Source of the DNA: Pseudomonadales bacterium
GTDB taxonomy: Bacteria > Pseudomonadota > Gammaproteobacteria > Pseudomonadales > Pseudohongiellaceae
Direction of reading: 5' to 3'
Length of the DNA: 64,000 nt
Assembly (NCBI GenBank): GCA_023257655.1
Contig: JALRBQ010000014.1
Coordinates: 56,261-120,260 of the forward strand
Shown piece by piece: positions 11,167-19,994 of the stretch. The position numbers were made by a program, and so were the translations under genes. The notes under the pieces are model-generated. The model made no database searches and had not been told where the DNA came from. It saw only the letters and a program-made list of their open reading frames with translations. Each line of letters opens with the position of its first letter. The stretch's first letter is position 1.

Positions 11167-11535
11167 TCAGGTCAGAGGTAACCACTGGAGTCGGGATTCC
11201 TCGTAGACATTCACTGTAGGCACGTACTTGTCCGGATTGTCGAGGCAGCAGGTGGTAACGTCGACGTCTTGCGGCCGGTCTGTCGTGTGAAAGAACAGCG
11301 GCGTGCCGCAGTCACGACAGAAATGCCGCGTGCCTTTCTCGGAGGAATGCAGCACGGCGGGGTTGCCTTCGCGCAGGTGCAGCGCAGTCCGTGGTACGAT
11401 GATCCAGGTGACGAAGGGCGCGGCACTGGTGCGACGACACATCGAGCAGTGACAGTTCGCCACCAGATAGCTGCCATCCTGCTTCTCGTCGATCGTGAAC
11501 TGAATCTTGCCACAGAAGCATCCGCCCTCGATCAT
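11167..11535 (-). CDS. GFA family protein (glutathione-dependent formaldehyde-activating-like, DUF636)
   Basis: GGCFCGKIQFTI...NCHCSMCRRTSAAPFVTW...RHFCRDCGTPLFF zinc cysteines; start chosen at MIEGGCFCG. Confidence 0.9.
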   Translation of the reverse strand: MIEGGCFCGKIQFTIDEKQDGSYLVANCHCSMCRRTSAAPFVTWIIVPRTALHLREGNPAVLHSSEKGTRHFCRDCGTPLFFHTTDRPQDVDVTTCCLDNPDKYVPTVNVYEESRLQWLPLT

Positions 11536-11557
11536 GCCTGTTCCTCCGCTCGTAATA

Positions 11558-12133
11558 TTAGTGTCTGTCGTCGGTATCGCCGGTGCGTTTCTCCAACACA
11601 TCCCGGCGTATCCACGAACCTGACTTGAAAGCAGTAGGCCCGCGCCGTTGCTCTTCGATGTAGCCCTCTACCCGTGCCACGAATTCCGGCGAGGCCAGGC
11701 TGTGCCAGGGCTTGGCCTGCAACCAGAGTGTGTAAAGAGTATCGGCGCCGACGATTTCGATGGCGACGCTGCGGCTGGCCTGCTGCGCCATACCGGGCTC
11801 ACCGACAACCAGCGCGCGCTCGAAATTGGAGCGCTGCGTGTTCACAAAATTGATGAAGAGATTGTTCAGGCGAATGCCTTCGACGTCCGACAGTGTCTGA
11901 TCGGTGAGTCCCTTGTGCCAGATCGTCGCAAGGCCCTCATTCTCCGCGACCGAGGATCGCCAGCGTCCAACGGAGTCGGTATGCCGATCCATTAACATGG
12001 CGCGTTCGAGGACATTCGACTCCCGCATGGCCTTCGTATTCTGACGCAATTGCACAATCAGGAAAATCAGGGACGCGATCACCCCAATCGCGCCAACGGC
12101 CTCGCTCAGTGCTGCAACGGCATCCCAGTTCAT
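11558..12133 (-). CDS. Hypothetical protein with single N-terminal TM helix
   Basis: Complete ORF; AVGAIGVIASLIFLIVQLRQNTKAMRES. Confidence 0.7.
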   Translation of the reverse strand: MNWDAVAALSEAVGAIGVIASLIFLIVQLRQNTKAMRESNVLERAMLMDRHTDSVGRWRSSVAENEGLATIWHKGLTDQTLSDVEGIRLNNLFINFVNTQRSNFERALVVGEPGMAQQASRSVAIEIVGADTLYTLWLQAKPWHSLASPEFVARVEGYIEEQRRGPTAFKSGSWIRRDVLEKRTGDTDDRH

Positions 12134-12186
12134 GGTGGTTTTTCTCAGGCAGGGTGAACGGTCTGTTTGTGTCCAGGGTCAAATTC

Positions 12187-12546
12187 TCAGAGGCCCACGT
12201 CAGTCCAGACGGCCAGTTCATTGCCGCTGGGTTCGGTGAAGTGAAAGCGACGACCGCCGGGAAACGCAAAGATCGGTTTCGTGATCTTGCCGCCTGCACT
12301 CACTACCTTCGATTCGACAGCCTCCAACGCGTCGGTATAGAGAATCACCAGCGCGCTGCCGGCGGCGCTGGCAGCGACCAGATCGGCCCGGTAGAAACCG
12401 CCATCGAGGCCGGCATCGGCGAAGGAGACATAATCGGGGCCATAGTCTGTGAATTGCCAATCGAAAACGGTCTGGAAGAAGGCTTTGGTGGCGGCAATAT
12501 CCCGGGCGGCGAATTCGACATAATTGATCTTGTTGTTGGTTGGCAT
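12187..12546 (-). CDS. VOC family (glyoxalase/bleomycin-resistance-like) protein
   Basis: VEFAARDIAATKAFFQTVFDWQFTDYG...RRFHFTEPSGNELAVWTD. Confidence 0.92.
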   Translation of the reverse strand: MPTNNKINYVEFAARDIAATKAFFQTVFDWQFTDYGPDYVSFADAGLDGGFYRADLVAASAAGSALVILYTDALEAVESKVVSAGGKITKPIFAFPGGRRFHFTEPSGNELAVWTDVGL

Positions 12547-12573
12547 AGCTCGACTCTTTTTGGGTTCTTCAGC

Positions 12574-12936
12574 TCAATCCATGCCGATGCCGTCAGTCGC
12601 GCGCACCGGAATGCCCTCGGGGGAGAAGTGTTCCAGACAGAATACATTCACGCCGTAGTGATCAGGCGCTGTGCGCTTGCGATGAAAGGGATAGATACCG
12701 CAGGTCTTGCAGAAATAGTGAACGGCGGTGTGGGTGTGAAACTGGTAACGGGACAGGGCTTCCTCTCCCGCGACCAGTGTGAAGCGATCCTCATGCACCT
12801 TGAGCATTAACGCATTCCTGCGCCGGCAGATGGAGCAGTCGCAGGTCGTCAATTCCGGAAAATCGCTGACGATTTCGAATCGGACTGCCCCACAATGACA
12901 ACTGCCGGTGTAACGCTGCTCGTTTCGCGCGGGCAT
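12574..12936 (-). CDS. GFA family protein (second paralogue)
   Basis: YTGSCHCGAVRFEI...TCDCSICRRRNALM...HYFCKTCGIYPFHRKR. Confidence 0.92.
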   Translation of the reverse strand: MPARNEQRYTGSCHCGAVRFEIVSDFPELTTCDCSICRRRNALMLKVHEDRFTLVAGEEALSRYQFHTHTAVHYFCKTCGIYPFHRKRTAPDHYGVNVFCLEHFSPEGIPVRATDGIGMD

Positions 12937-12939
12937 GGC

Positions 12940-13983
12940 CTAGTTATTGGCTTGCGCCTCTGCTTCCAGCAGGCGTGCGCCGGCCAGTATGCCCGGCATC
13001 GCATAGTTGCCTTCATGGCAGGCATACTCGTACATCTGGCCATCGGTGGCGTGGAAGCTCAGTTCGGCAGTCCACGGCTGCGTATAGAGATTCGCATCGT
13101 CTACGGTGAACTGATACACGATCTCGTCTTCGGAATAGCGCGTGAAGCGCTCGGTAATCTTGCCATCGGCTGAGATCGGTACCGAACTCTGTTCCATTTG
13201 CTGTGGATTGATGTTGATGGTTTCCACGACCAGCGTACCGTCTTCGTACCAACCGGTTGAATCTCCGAGCCAGGCGTTTAACACATCCGGTCGATGGTTG
13301 GCGCGCGCCTCGGCGGCGGTGGCGAAGGTCGGAATGATGCGGGCGTCGTGCACCATCTCGACCAGAATCACGACATAGTCGTCAGTCTGCACGAACTGGT
13401 AAGTACTGTTGTACAGCGTGCCCATCATGCCCGGGCCGGCGGTGTTTCCGAATCCCAGCAGACAGCGTTCGGCCAGAGGCAGCGCCTCAGGACCGGAATT
13501 ATCGCCGTTGCCGGTCAGATAGCGGCGACCAAAGCCGCGATCGGCAAACGTTACCTTCGGCGTTTCCAGTCGGGGCACGCGGCCACTCGGGGGATCGATG
13601 ATGTAGGAGGTACGGAATTCACCCTTGACCAGTGCCAGATTGGATCCGGGATCGACCCAAAACGAGTTGTAACCGCGCAGCCCGAAGTCGAAGCTGCCTT
13701 CGGGTGGAGCACCCGTTTCCTCGTCGACAGGAATATTCGCGTCAAAATCACCCGGTGCGATTCCCGCGATCGGAGTAGCATCGGCAATCTGCCGAGCCTC
13801 GTCGGGGCTGACGATGAGCTTGTCGACACCGGTTGGCCGGGTCAGGTTGGTCAGAGAGGCATTGGTCCAGATGCCGGAGAGGTCCGGGCGCGCGCCAGAT
13901 TGCGCAAGACTCGCAGTGGAAGTGAAGGCCAGACTCAGGCCAAGCAAGGTTGCGGTGACGGTAACCGGAGTGATTGATTTCAT
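12940..13983 (-). CDS. Secreted hypothetical protein (PDLSGIWTN family)
   Basis: Signal peptide ...STASLAQ, GARPDLSGIWTN; 347 aa complete ORF. Confidence 0.75.
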   Translation of the reverse strand: MKSITPVTVTATLLGLSLAFTSTASLAQSGARPDLSGIWTNASLTNLTRPTGVDKLIVSPDEARQIADATPIAGIAPGDFDANIPVDEETGAPPEGSFDFGLRGYNSFWVDPGSNLALVKGEFRTSYIIDPPSGRVPRLETPKVTFADRGFGRRYLTGNGDNSGPEALPLAERCLLGFGNTAGPGMMGTLYNSTYQFVQTDDYVVILVEMVHDARIIPTFATAAEARANHRPDVLNAWLGDSTGWYEDGTLVVETININPQQMEQSSVPISADGKITERFTRYSEDEIVYQFTVDDANLYTQPWTAELSFHATDGQMYEYACHEGNYAMPGILAGARLLEAEAQANN

Positions 13984-14525
13984 GCTGTTCTCCTGTGTTC
14001 CATATGCGCCAGAGGCGATTGTGGAATGACTGTGCCTGGATTAATGGCACACGGGATAAAAGGTATTCCTGTCGTGACAGTTTGTAAAGCGTGCACCCGG
14101 GAATGCAGCACTCCCGTAGCGGCGCATAAGGGTCGGTAGCCCGTGACCGGTGTGCTCACCGGGGTGCCGATTGTCTTGATAATATGCACCAGAAATTTTG
14201 CTGGCGCGGTCGTGCTGTTATTGCGCGAGACGGTGTGAACATTTTCCGGATTCCCGTAGAACATCTCGCCCGGAGTCAGAATCACCGGTTCTCCGCCGGC
14301 GACCTGCATGGTGATCTCTCCCTCGAGCACATAGACGAAGACGTGGGCATTGTGGCGATGTGGAGAAGAAGCCTGGCCCGGCGCCAGGTTTACTTCCAAT
14401 ACCAGCATCTCCTGATCTGCCGGCAGGGAGGGCAGTGGCAGATTCAGAAGCGGTCCCTCGGCTGCCGTGAGCAGAGAACTGCCAACCACGGTTATCGCCG
14501 CGAGCACCCATCGTAATGCTGCCAT
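13980..14525 (-). CDS. Secreted cupin domain protein with unusual C-terminal extension
   Basis: LEVNLAPGQASSPHRHNAHVFVYVLEGEITMQVAGGEPVILTPGEMFYGNPENVHTVSRN; start at MAALRW; ATGA overlap with next gene. Confidence 0.8.
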   Translation of the reverse strand: MAALRWVLAAITVVGSSLLTAAEGPLLNLPLPSLPADQEMLVLEVNLAPGQASSPHRHNAHVFVYVLEGEITMQVAGGEPVILTPGEMFYGNPENVHTVSRNNSTTAPAKFLVHIIKTIGTPVSTPVTGYRPLCAATGVLHSRVHALQTVTTGIPFIPCAINPGTVIPQSPLAHMEHRRTA

Positions 14526-14595
14526 GTTGCCTCCCGTATTATGCGTTGTGTGCATCGCTTCGTTGACGCGATCCAGCGTAATCGTTCTCTGGGGT

Positions 14596-15000
14596 CTAGT
14601 CGTTCTGCAGCAATTCAACCCAGTTACCGTCGGGATCAGTCACGATGGCGATCGTGACACCGGGACGGATCACCTTGGCAGGAACGACGATCTTCTGGCC
14701 GGCGTCTTCCACGTGTTGCAGGCATGCGCTGAGATTGCTTACGGTAATTGTCCAGTAGCGATAACCAGTGGCGCCTCGAATGCCACCAGGAGCTGCCACG
14801 GCGGTGGGCTTCGGGTCGAGGGCAATCACCTTGACAACACTGTCACCGACCTTGAATCGGTTCATGGTGCCACCACCCGGCATCGGGATAGCGGCTTCGA
14901 ATTCAAGACCAAGTGTATCCCGGTAGAAGCCAAGCATGGCTTCGATGTCGTTCGCTATTATGCCAATATCGATGGCAGGTTTGCTTACACTCACTGGCAT
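14596..15000 (-). CDS. VOC family protein
   Basis: AIDIGIIANDIEAMLGFYRDTLGLEFE...IVTDPDGNWVELLQ. Confidence 0.92.
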   Translation of the reverse strand: MPVSVSKPAIDIGIIANDIEAMLGFYRDTLGLEFEAAIPMPGGGTMNRFKVGDSVVKVIALDPKPTAVAAPGGIRGATGYRYWTITVSNLSACLQHVEDAGQKIVVPAKVIRPGVTIAIVTDPDGNWVELLQND

Positions 15001-15036
15001 GATGACTTCCTTTCTATGACCGAATGGTAGACCGGA

Positions 15037-16470
15037 TCAGGCGGCACCGAACAGGGATTTTGTTTCCAGAAATTCCTCGAAGCCTTCCAGGCCCCATTCC
15101 CGGCCGTTGCCGGATTTCTTGTAACCACCGAAGGGTGCCGCATTGTCCGCTGGCGCACCGTTGATGTGGACCATGCCAGTGCGAATCTGGCTGGCGACGC
15201 GGCGCGCATGTTCAGGCTCGCCGGATACATAGCCTGAAAGTCCGTACTCGGTGTCGTTTGCGATGCGGATAGCATCGGCGTCATCCTTGTAAGCGATGAT
15301 CGACAGCACAGGACCGAAGATTTCCTCACGAGCAATTGTCATGTCATTGGTGACATTGCCGAATACAGTTGGCTTGATGAAATAACCCTTTTCGAGACCC
15401 TCCGGTCTGCCAGTGCCGCCAGCGACAAGTTCAGCGCCTTCATCGATGCCTTTCTGGATCAGGTCATTGATCTTTCTGTACTGCACTTCGCTCACGACCG
15501 GGCCGAGACGCTTCGTCTCATCATTGGGATCACCCACTGTAGCCTTGGCCACAGCCGCCCTCGCAATTTCCATGGCCTCGGCCATGCGTGCCGCAGGAAC
15601 TAACATTCGTGTCGGGGCATTACAGGATTGGCCGCTGTTGACGAAACAGCCGATGACGCCGCCACTCACCGCCTTGGCGAAATCGGGAGCGTCATCCAGA
15701 ATGATGTTTGCCGATTTGCCGCCGAGTTCCTGTGTTACCCGCTTAATACCATCGGCTGCAGCCCTTGCCACCTCGCGACCGGCGCGCGTGGAGCCGGTGA
15801 ATGACACGAGATCGATTTCAGGATGCGCGGAGATTGCCGCTCCTACAGTTGGGCCGTCGCCGTTAACAAGATTGAAGACGCCGGCCGGCAGGCCGGACTC
15901 TGCGATGATCTCAGCCAGGATATAGCCGCTGATCGGTGCGATCTCACTTGGCTTCAGGACCATTGTGCAACCCGCGGCGATTGCGGGCGCAACCTTGCAG
16001 GCGATCTGGTTCAGGGGCCAGTTCCAGGGCGTGATGAGGCCACAGACGCCAGCGGGTTCCTTGACGATGCGTGTCGTGCCTCGAATTTCCTCAAACTCGA
16101 AGTTCTCGAGCACCTTGATGATTGTCGCGAAGTGACCAAGACCGCTGCCCACCTGCGCCGTCTTGGCGAGAGTCATCGGCGCCCCCATCTCATTGGAGAC
16201 TGCAGTGGCGAGCTCATCGGCCCGGGCCTTCATGCCCGCGATGATGTTGCGGATCACCGTTAGTCGTTGCTCAACGGTAGACAGCGACCATTCTGCGAAG
16301 GCGGCGCGGGCGGCTCTGGCTGCGGCATCCACATCCTCTGCGGTACCCATGCTGATAGTGGCGAAGGCCTCTTCGGTGGCGGGATTGATCACGTCCAGCG
16401 TCGCTCTTCCAGCCGGTTCTACCCATTTGCCATCGATGAAGAATTTGGTATAGGCCTTGGTCATTTTCAT
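15037..16470 (-). CDS. Aldehyde dehydrogenase family protein
   Basis: GLITPWNWPLNQ; VSFTGSTRAGREV; TQELGGKSANIIL; NSGQSCNAPTRMLVP; EIFGPVLSI. Confidence 0.95.
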   Translation of the reverse strand: MKMTKAYTKFFIDGKWVEPAGRATLDVINPATEEAFATISMGTAEDVDAAARAARAAFAEWSLSTVEQRLTVIRNIIAGMKARADELATAVSNEMGAPMTLAKTAQVGSGLGHFATIIKVLENFEFEEIRGTTRIVKEPAGVCGLITPWNWPLNQIACKVAPAIAAGCTMVLKPSEIAPISGYILAEIIAESGLPAGVFNLVNGDGPTVGAAISAHPEIDLVSFTGSTRAGREVARAAADGIKRVTQELGGKSANIILDDAPDFAKAVSGGVIGCFVNSGQSCNAPTRMLVPAARMAEAMEIARAAVAKATVGDPNDETKRLGPVVSEVQYRKINDLIQKGIDEGAELVAGGTGRPEGLEKGYFIKPTVFGNVTNDMTIAREEIFGPVLSIIAYKDDADAIRIANDTEYGLSGYVSGEPEHARRVASQIRTGMVHINGAPADNAAPFGGYKKSGNGREWGLEGFEEFLETKSLFGAA

Positions 16471-16569
16471 ACTCCCGTTGATTCGATTACACTGTGTGCG
16501 GTCTGTGCGTTATGCTTGCGCGGCCCGCTAGTATACCTGATTTTTCCGAGCCCATAAGAAGTCGTCGAA

Positions 16570-17313
16570 TTGAATCCAATCAATAAAGCCATCGGCGAAC
16601 ACCTCGCCACGTTCCTGACCAAATCCCTGCCGGGCTATCAACGCCTGGACACTATTTCGATCGAAGGCGTGGCGGCGACGATGCAAACGGGCGATATCCT
16701 GCTCGTAGAGGGCAATAGCCGCATCAGCACGGCAATCAAGTACCTCACACAATCCTCCTGGTCACACGCCTGTCTCTATGTGGGAGAGCCGGGCGGCAAG
16801 AGCTCTGATTTCAATCTTATCGAAGCAGACTTGAAAGAAGGGGTACGTCTGATCAATCTGGATTTTTTCGCGAGTTTCAACTTGCGCATCTGCCGGCCGG
16901 TGAACCTGTCCCCGGAGGATACGCACAAGCTGGTGGAATTTGCCCGGTCGAAGCTCGGCTTCAAATACGATCTGCGTAATGTGTTTGATCTGATACGCTA
17001 TGTCGTGCAGAAACCTGCGGTGCCAAACCGTTATCGCCGCGCGATGCTCAGCCTCGGCAGTGGTGAACCCACTCGGGCAATTTGCTCAACGCTGATCGCT
17101 GAAACCTATCAGTCGATAAACTATCCGATTCTGCCGAGTCGCAGCGGTGATTCCGGCAAGGATGGCGAGGTTCCCCAGTTCTACAGGCGCCACTTCACCC
17201 ACTTTACTCCACGAGATTTCGATCTCTCCCCGTATTTTCGTATCGTGAAGCCAACCATAGAGAGCGGATTCAACTATCAGGACTTGCGCTGGCAGGAGCC
17301 GACCGGGTTTTAG
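16570..17313 (+). CDS. YiiX/YebB-like (NlpC/P60-superfamily, permuted papain-like) hydrolase
   Basis: MQTGDILLVEGNSRISTAIKYLTQSSWSHACLYVG; CSTLIAETYQ; TTG start likely. Confidence 0.75.
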   Translation: MNPINKAIGEHLATFLTKSLPGYQRLDTISIEGVAATMQTGDILLVEGNSRISTAIKYLTQSSWSHACLYVGEPGGKSSDFNLIEADLKEGVRLINLDFFASFNLRICRPVNLSPEDTHKLVEFARSKLGFKYDLRNVFDLIRYVVQKPAVPNRYRRAMLSLGSGEPTRAICSTLIAETYQSINYPILPSRSGDSGKDGEVPQFYRRHFTHFTPRDFDLSPYFRIVKPTIESGFNYQDLRWQEPTGF

Positions 17314-17364
17314 CGCAGCGCCAGGCTGGCGGGATAGTGATCCCGATAAGCTTAGATACGTAAT

Positions 17365-17430
17365 GCGGAAAGCGAAAAACGAAAAACGAAAAGGGAAAAA
17401 CGAAAAGCAAAAAAAGAGAAAGTAATAAAA
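17365..17430. repeat. A-rich heptad-like degenerate tandem repeat (CGAAAAA units) between convergent genes
   Basis: gaaagcgaaaaacgaaaaacgaaaagggaaaaacgaaaagcaaaaaaagagaaag. Confidence 0.75.
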
Positions 17431-17435
17431 CGCCG

Positions 17436-18488
17436 CTAGATTCGCCCCAGCAGCACATTGAATGCGGCCTCGAATTGAGGATCGCTGCGCGTGGACTGGC
17501 TGAGGGGGTAGGGGATGAGCAGTTTCGGCTCGACATGGAAGGCACCCAGGGGCTGATTGTCGATCGCGCCCGGGCTTGCCAGCTGTTCGTAACGACCAGG
17601 TGCCGGTTCGGCTACAAAAATGTATTCCAGCAGACTCGTATCGATGGCTTCTCCCACAGTCGTCACGCGGTCCAGCTTCGCCAATTGATAGGCGAGCAGG
17701 GCAGCGCCGCCGGCCGTGGTGGCGTCAATGAGCACGGCAACAGGCTTGCCGTAGGGGCGATCTCGCAAGGGGCTGGCATCTCGTTCGAGTCGCGTGTGGA
17801 CTGAGCCGGGGCCAGTGAGTTCGAATAAGTCGCGGCGTGAAGGCAGGAAGCTGTCCAGGTGCTGGATGCTCAGATACCCATAGCTATTGCGCAGGTCCAG
17901 AATCAGGCCATCGCTCAGGGCGAGCTCGGCGATGACGCGGATGAAGCCGAGTACATCATTGAGGTTGCGGGACAGGCTCCAGGGGTGAATGTAGGCGATT
18001 GTCTTGTTACCGGCACTGAATTCCTGAATGCTGTTGAGGAAAGCGCTGCGGCGGCTGTCGTTCAGGTTCTCGAATACCGGTGTCGGTGAGAGTGTCAGCC
18101 GTTCCCCTTCACGCTCGAGTTCTAGCGTGGTTGCCTCGGCGCCGGTTAGCACCCCGGTTGGCTGGAAAGGCATGCCATTGAGGCTTAGCAATTTGTCTCC
18201 CCGGCGGATGCCAACACGTTCAGCGGGGTAATCGTTCAGCAGGGAGGTGACGACATAGCTGCCATTCTCCATCTGCACTGTCATGCCGAAGTGCCAGAGC
18301 GCCGCCGTTTCCCGGGCAGGTCCCTGCAACGCCTGCAGCAGATGCCCATCTGCACTGTTCGCCTGGATCTCGGGCTCGCTGCCGGGCTGGGCGCTGGCAA
18401 GGGTACTGCCAACAAGCACGGTGCCTGCAATCACACAGACAAGGCAGTGGGCGCGCTTGAACAGTTTTGTCAGCACACTGAAGGACAT
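17436..18488 (-). CDS. S41-peptidase/PDZ-like secreted protein
   Basis: Signal peptide from MSFSVLTKLF; PDZ-like DYPAERVGIRRGDKLLSLNG; KPVAVLIDATTAGGAALLAYQLAKLDRVTTVGEAIDTS. Confidence 0.8.
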   Translation of the reverse strand: MSFSVLTKLFKRAHCLVCVIAGTVLVGSTLASAQPGSEPEIQANSADGHLLQALQGPARETAALWHFGMTVQMENGSYVVTSLLNDYPAERVGIRRGDKLLSLNGMPFQPTGVLTGAEATTLELEREGERLTLSPTPVFENLNDSRRSAFLNSIQEFSAGNKTIAYIHPWSLSRNLNDVLGFIRVIAELALSDGLILDLRNSYGYLSIQHLDSFLPSRRDLFELTGPGSVHTRLERDASPLRDRPYGKPVAVLIDATTAGGAALLAYQLAKLDRVTTVGEAIDTSLLEYIFVAEPAPGRYEQLASPGAIDNQPLGAFHVEPKLLIPYPLSQSTRSDPQFEAAFNVLLGRI

Positions 18489-18492
18489 GGAA

Positions 18493-19125
18493 TCAGGCAA
18501 TAACCTGCAGGGCGCGCTGCGCCGCAGGACGGGCGTAATGCCGTTCGCGCAAGGCGACATAGTGCTCGGGCACGTCGAACTGGAAGCGGATCGCCCAGTT
18601 GAAGGTCTGAGCGAGCAGGATGTCAGCCATCGTGAACGTGTCACCGATCGCGTATTGCCCATCACCTAACAGATGGTCTAAGGTCTTGATGGCCTTGGCG
18701 AATTCAAACTTGGCAGTCTCCAGCATCTGGGGGATACGCTGAGCCTCGGGTAGGGCGAAGCGGTGCTTGCCATTGCTCCACAGCGGCTGTTCCAGTTCCG
18801 CGAGTATGAAGAACAAGAGTTCGTCATAACGGGCCATCAGGGTTGTATCATCGCGCGGTATCAGGTTGGCTGCCGGTGCGGCGCGGCCGATGTAGTTCAC
18901 GATTGCCGCACTCTCAGTCAGAATCAGATCGCCATCGACAAGGGTAGGGACCTTGCCCTGCACATTGAGTGCAAGGTAGTCAGGATTCTGGGCGCTGTCC
19001 GGAGCGGCGGGATCGGTCAGCAGCTTAACCGGAACGTAGTCGTACGCGAGCCCGCTCTCTTCCAGTGCCCAGAGTGCACGAAAGGAACGGGACTGTGCCA
19101 TGCCATACAGCTTCATCGATTTCAC
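18493..19125 (-). CDS. Glutathione S-transferase family protein
   Basis: MKLYGMAQSRSFRALWALEESGLAYDYVPV...GKVPTLVDGDLILTESAAIVNYI...FTMADILLAQTFNW. Confidence 0.93.
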   Translation of the reverse strand: MKSMKLYGMAQSRSFRALWALEESGLAYDYVPVKLLTDPAAPDSAQNPDYLALNVQGKVPTLVDGDLILTESAAIVNYIGRAAPAANLIPRDDTTLMARYDELLFFILAELEQPLWSNGKHRFALPEAQRIPQMLETAKFEFAKAIKTLDHLLGDGQYAIGDTFTMADILLAQTFNWAIRFQFDVPEHYVALRERHYARPAAQRALQVIA

Positions 19126-19207
19126 TCCTGCAGGAAGCCGGAAAAAAAGAATGGTGCAGCTTGTTCAGCGGCACCATTCGTTGGTGTCTTGCCTTGTGGA
19201 AAGCTGT

Positions 19208-19861
19208 TTAGTCGATCGCAAAGCAATAGAAATAACCCGCACCACCGGTTGCCACCAGATCGGCCTGACTGCAGCCGCGGGAAGCATGGGCGCTGTTCCA
19301 GGAGGTCGGATTCTGGCCGCCTCCCTGACGGTCGAAGTGGCCGACCTGAGCCGAGCCTTCGCCGTTACTGGTCCAGTTGCTGCACGTATGGTCCATGCCA
19401 TCGTCGATGGTGCGGCCATCCAGGGTGGAGCCGGTAAGAATGTCGTGCTGGTTTGGCGTATCGCCGCGACCATTCACGACGGTGCCGTTCTCGGTGAGGG
19501 AATTCTGTTTGCCAAGGTCCATAAACTCGCTGTGCAGACGATTCAGGTTCTCTGCCACCATCACGCCCTTTGCGTTATACCACGGCCCGAAGCCGATACG
19601 GTCACGGGCATTTACTGCTGGCTGGTCGCCGGCGGCATTGACGCTCAGATAGGCGCGCCAGGTTTTGCCGCGTGAGCCAGCGGCCCGCGCCAGATTGGCA
19701 CAGTGCGCGTCGGCACCGGCCAGGCCGCCAAGGTTTGCGCCATCACCAGAACCGGCGCTCGTGATGAAAAAGCTCATCGCATTGTCCTGGGAATACAGGG
19801 TTGTGAAGGAGGCGGTCGCCGCTAACAGGGCGATTGATCCCAACAGGTATTTCTTCTTCAT
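19208..19861 (-). CDS. Secreted protein of unknown function, possibly lectin/endostatin-like fold
   Basis: Signal peptide MKKKYLLGSIALLAATASFTTLYSQ; GLAGADAHCANLARAAGSRGKTWRAYLS; C-terminal GYFYCFAID. Confidence 0.6.
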   Translation of the reverse strand: MKKKYLLGSIALLAATASFTTLYSQDNAMSFFITSAGSGDGANLGGLAGADAHCANLARAAGSRGKTWRAYLSVNAAGDQPAVNARDRIGFGPWYNAKGVMVAENLNRLHSEFMDLGKQNSLTENGTVVNGRGDTPNQHDILTGSTLDGRTIDDGMDHTCSNWTSNGEGSAQVGHFDRQGGGQNPTSWNSAHASRGCSQADLVATGGAGYFYCFAID

Positions 19862-19994
19862 CGAATAACTCCTCGATACGTTGACTTGCATGAATTGCAG
19901 GATGAGTTCTCGTCAGACCTGCGCGGTGGATTCGATATCCGCGATCAGTGGTGACTGATCGCGGACATGAAATCCTTCGTCGCTACACGCTTGA

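Noticed and set aside
12109-12810. 233-aa plus-strand ORF
   Set aside because: Antisense to the VOC and GFA genes, no domain support.
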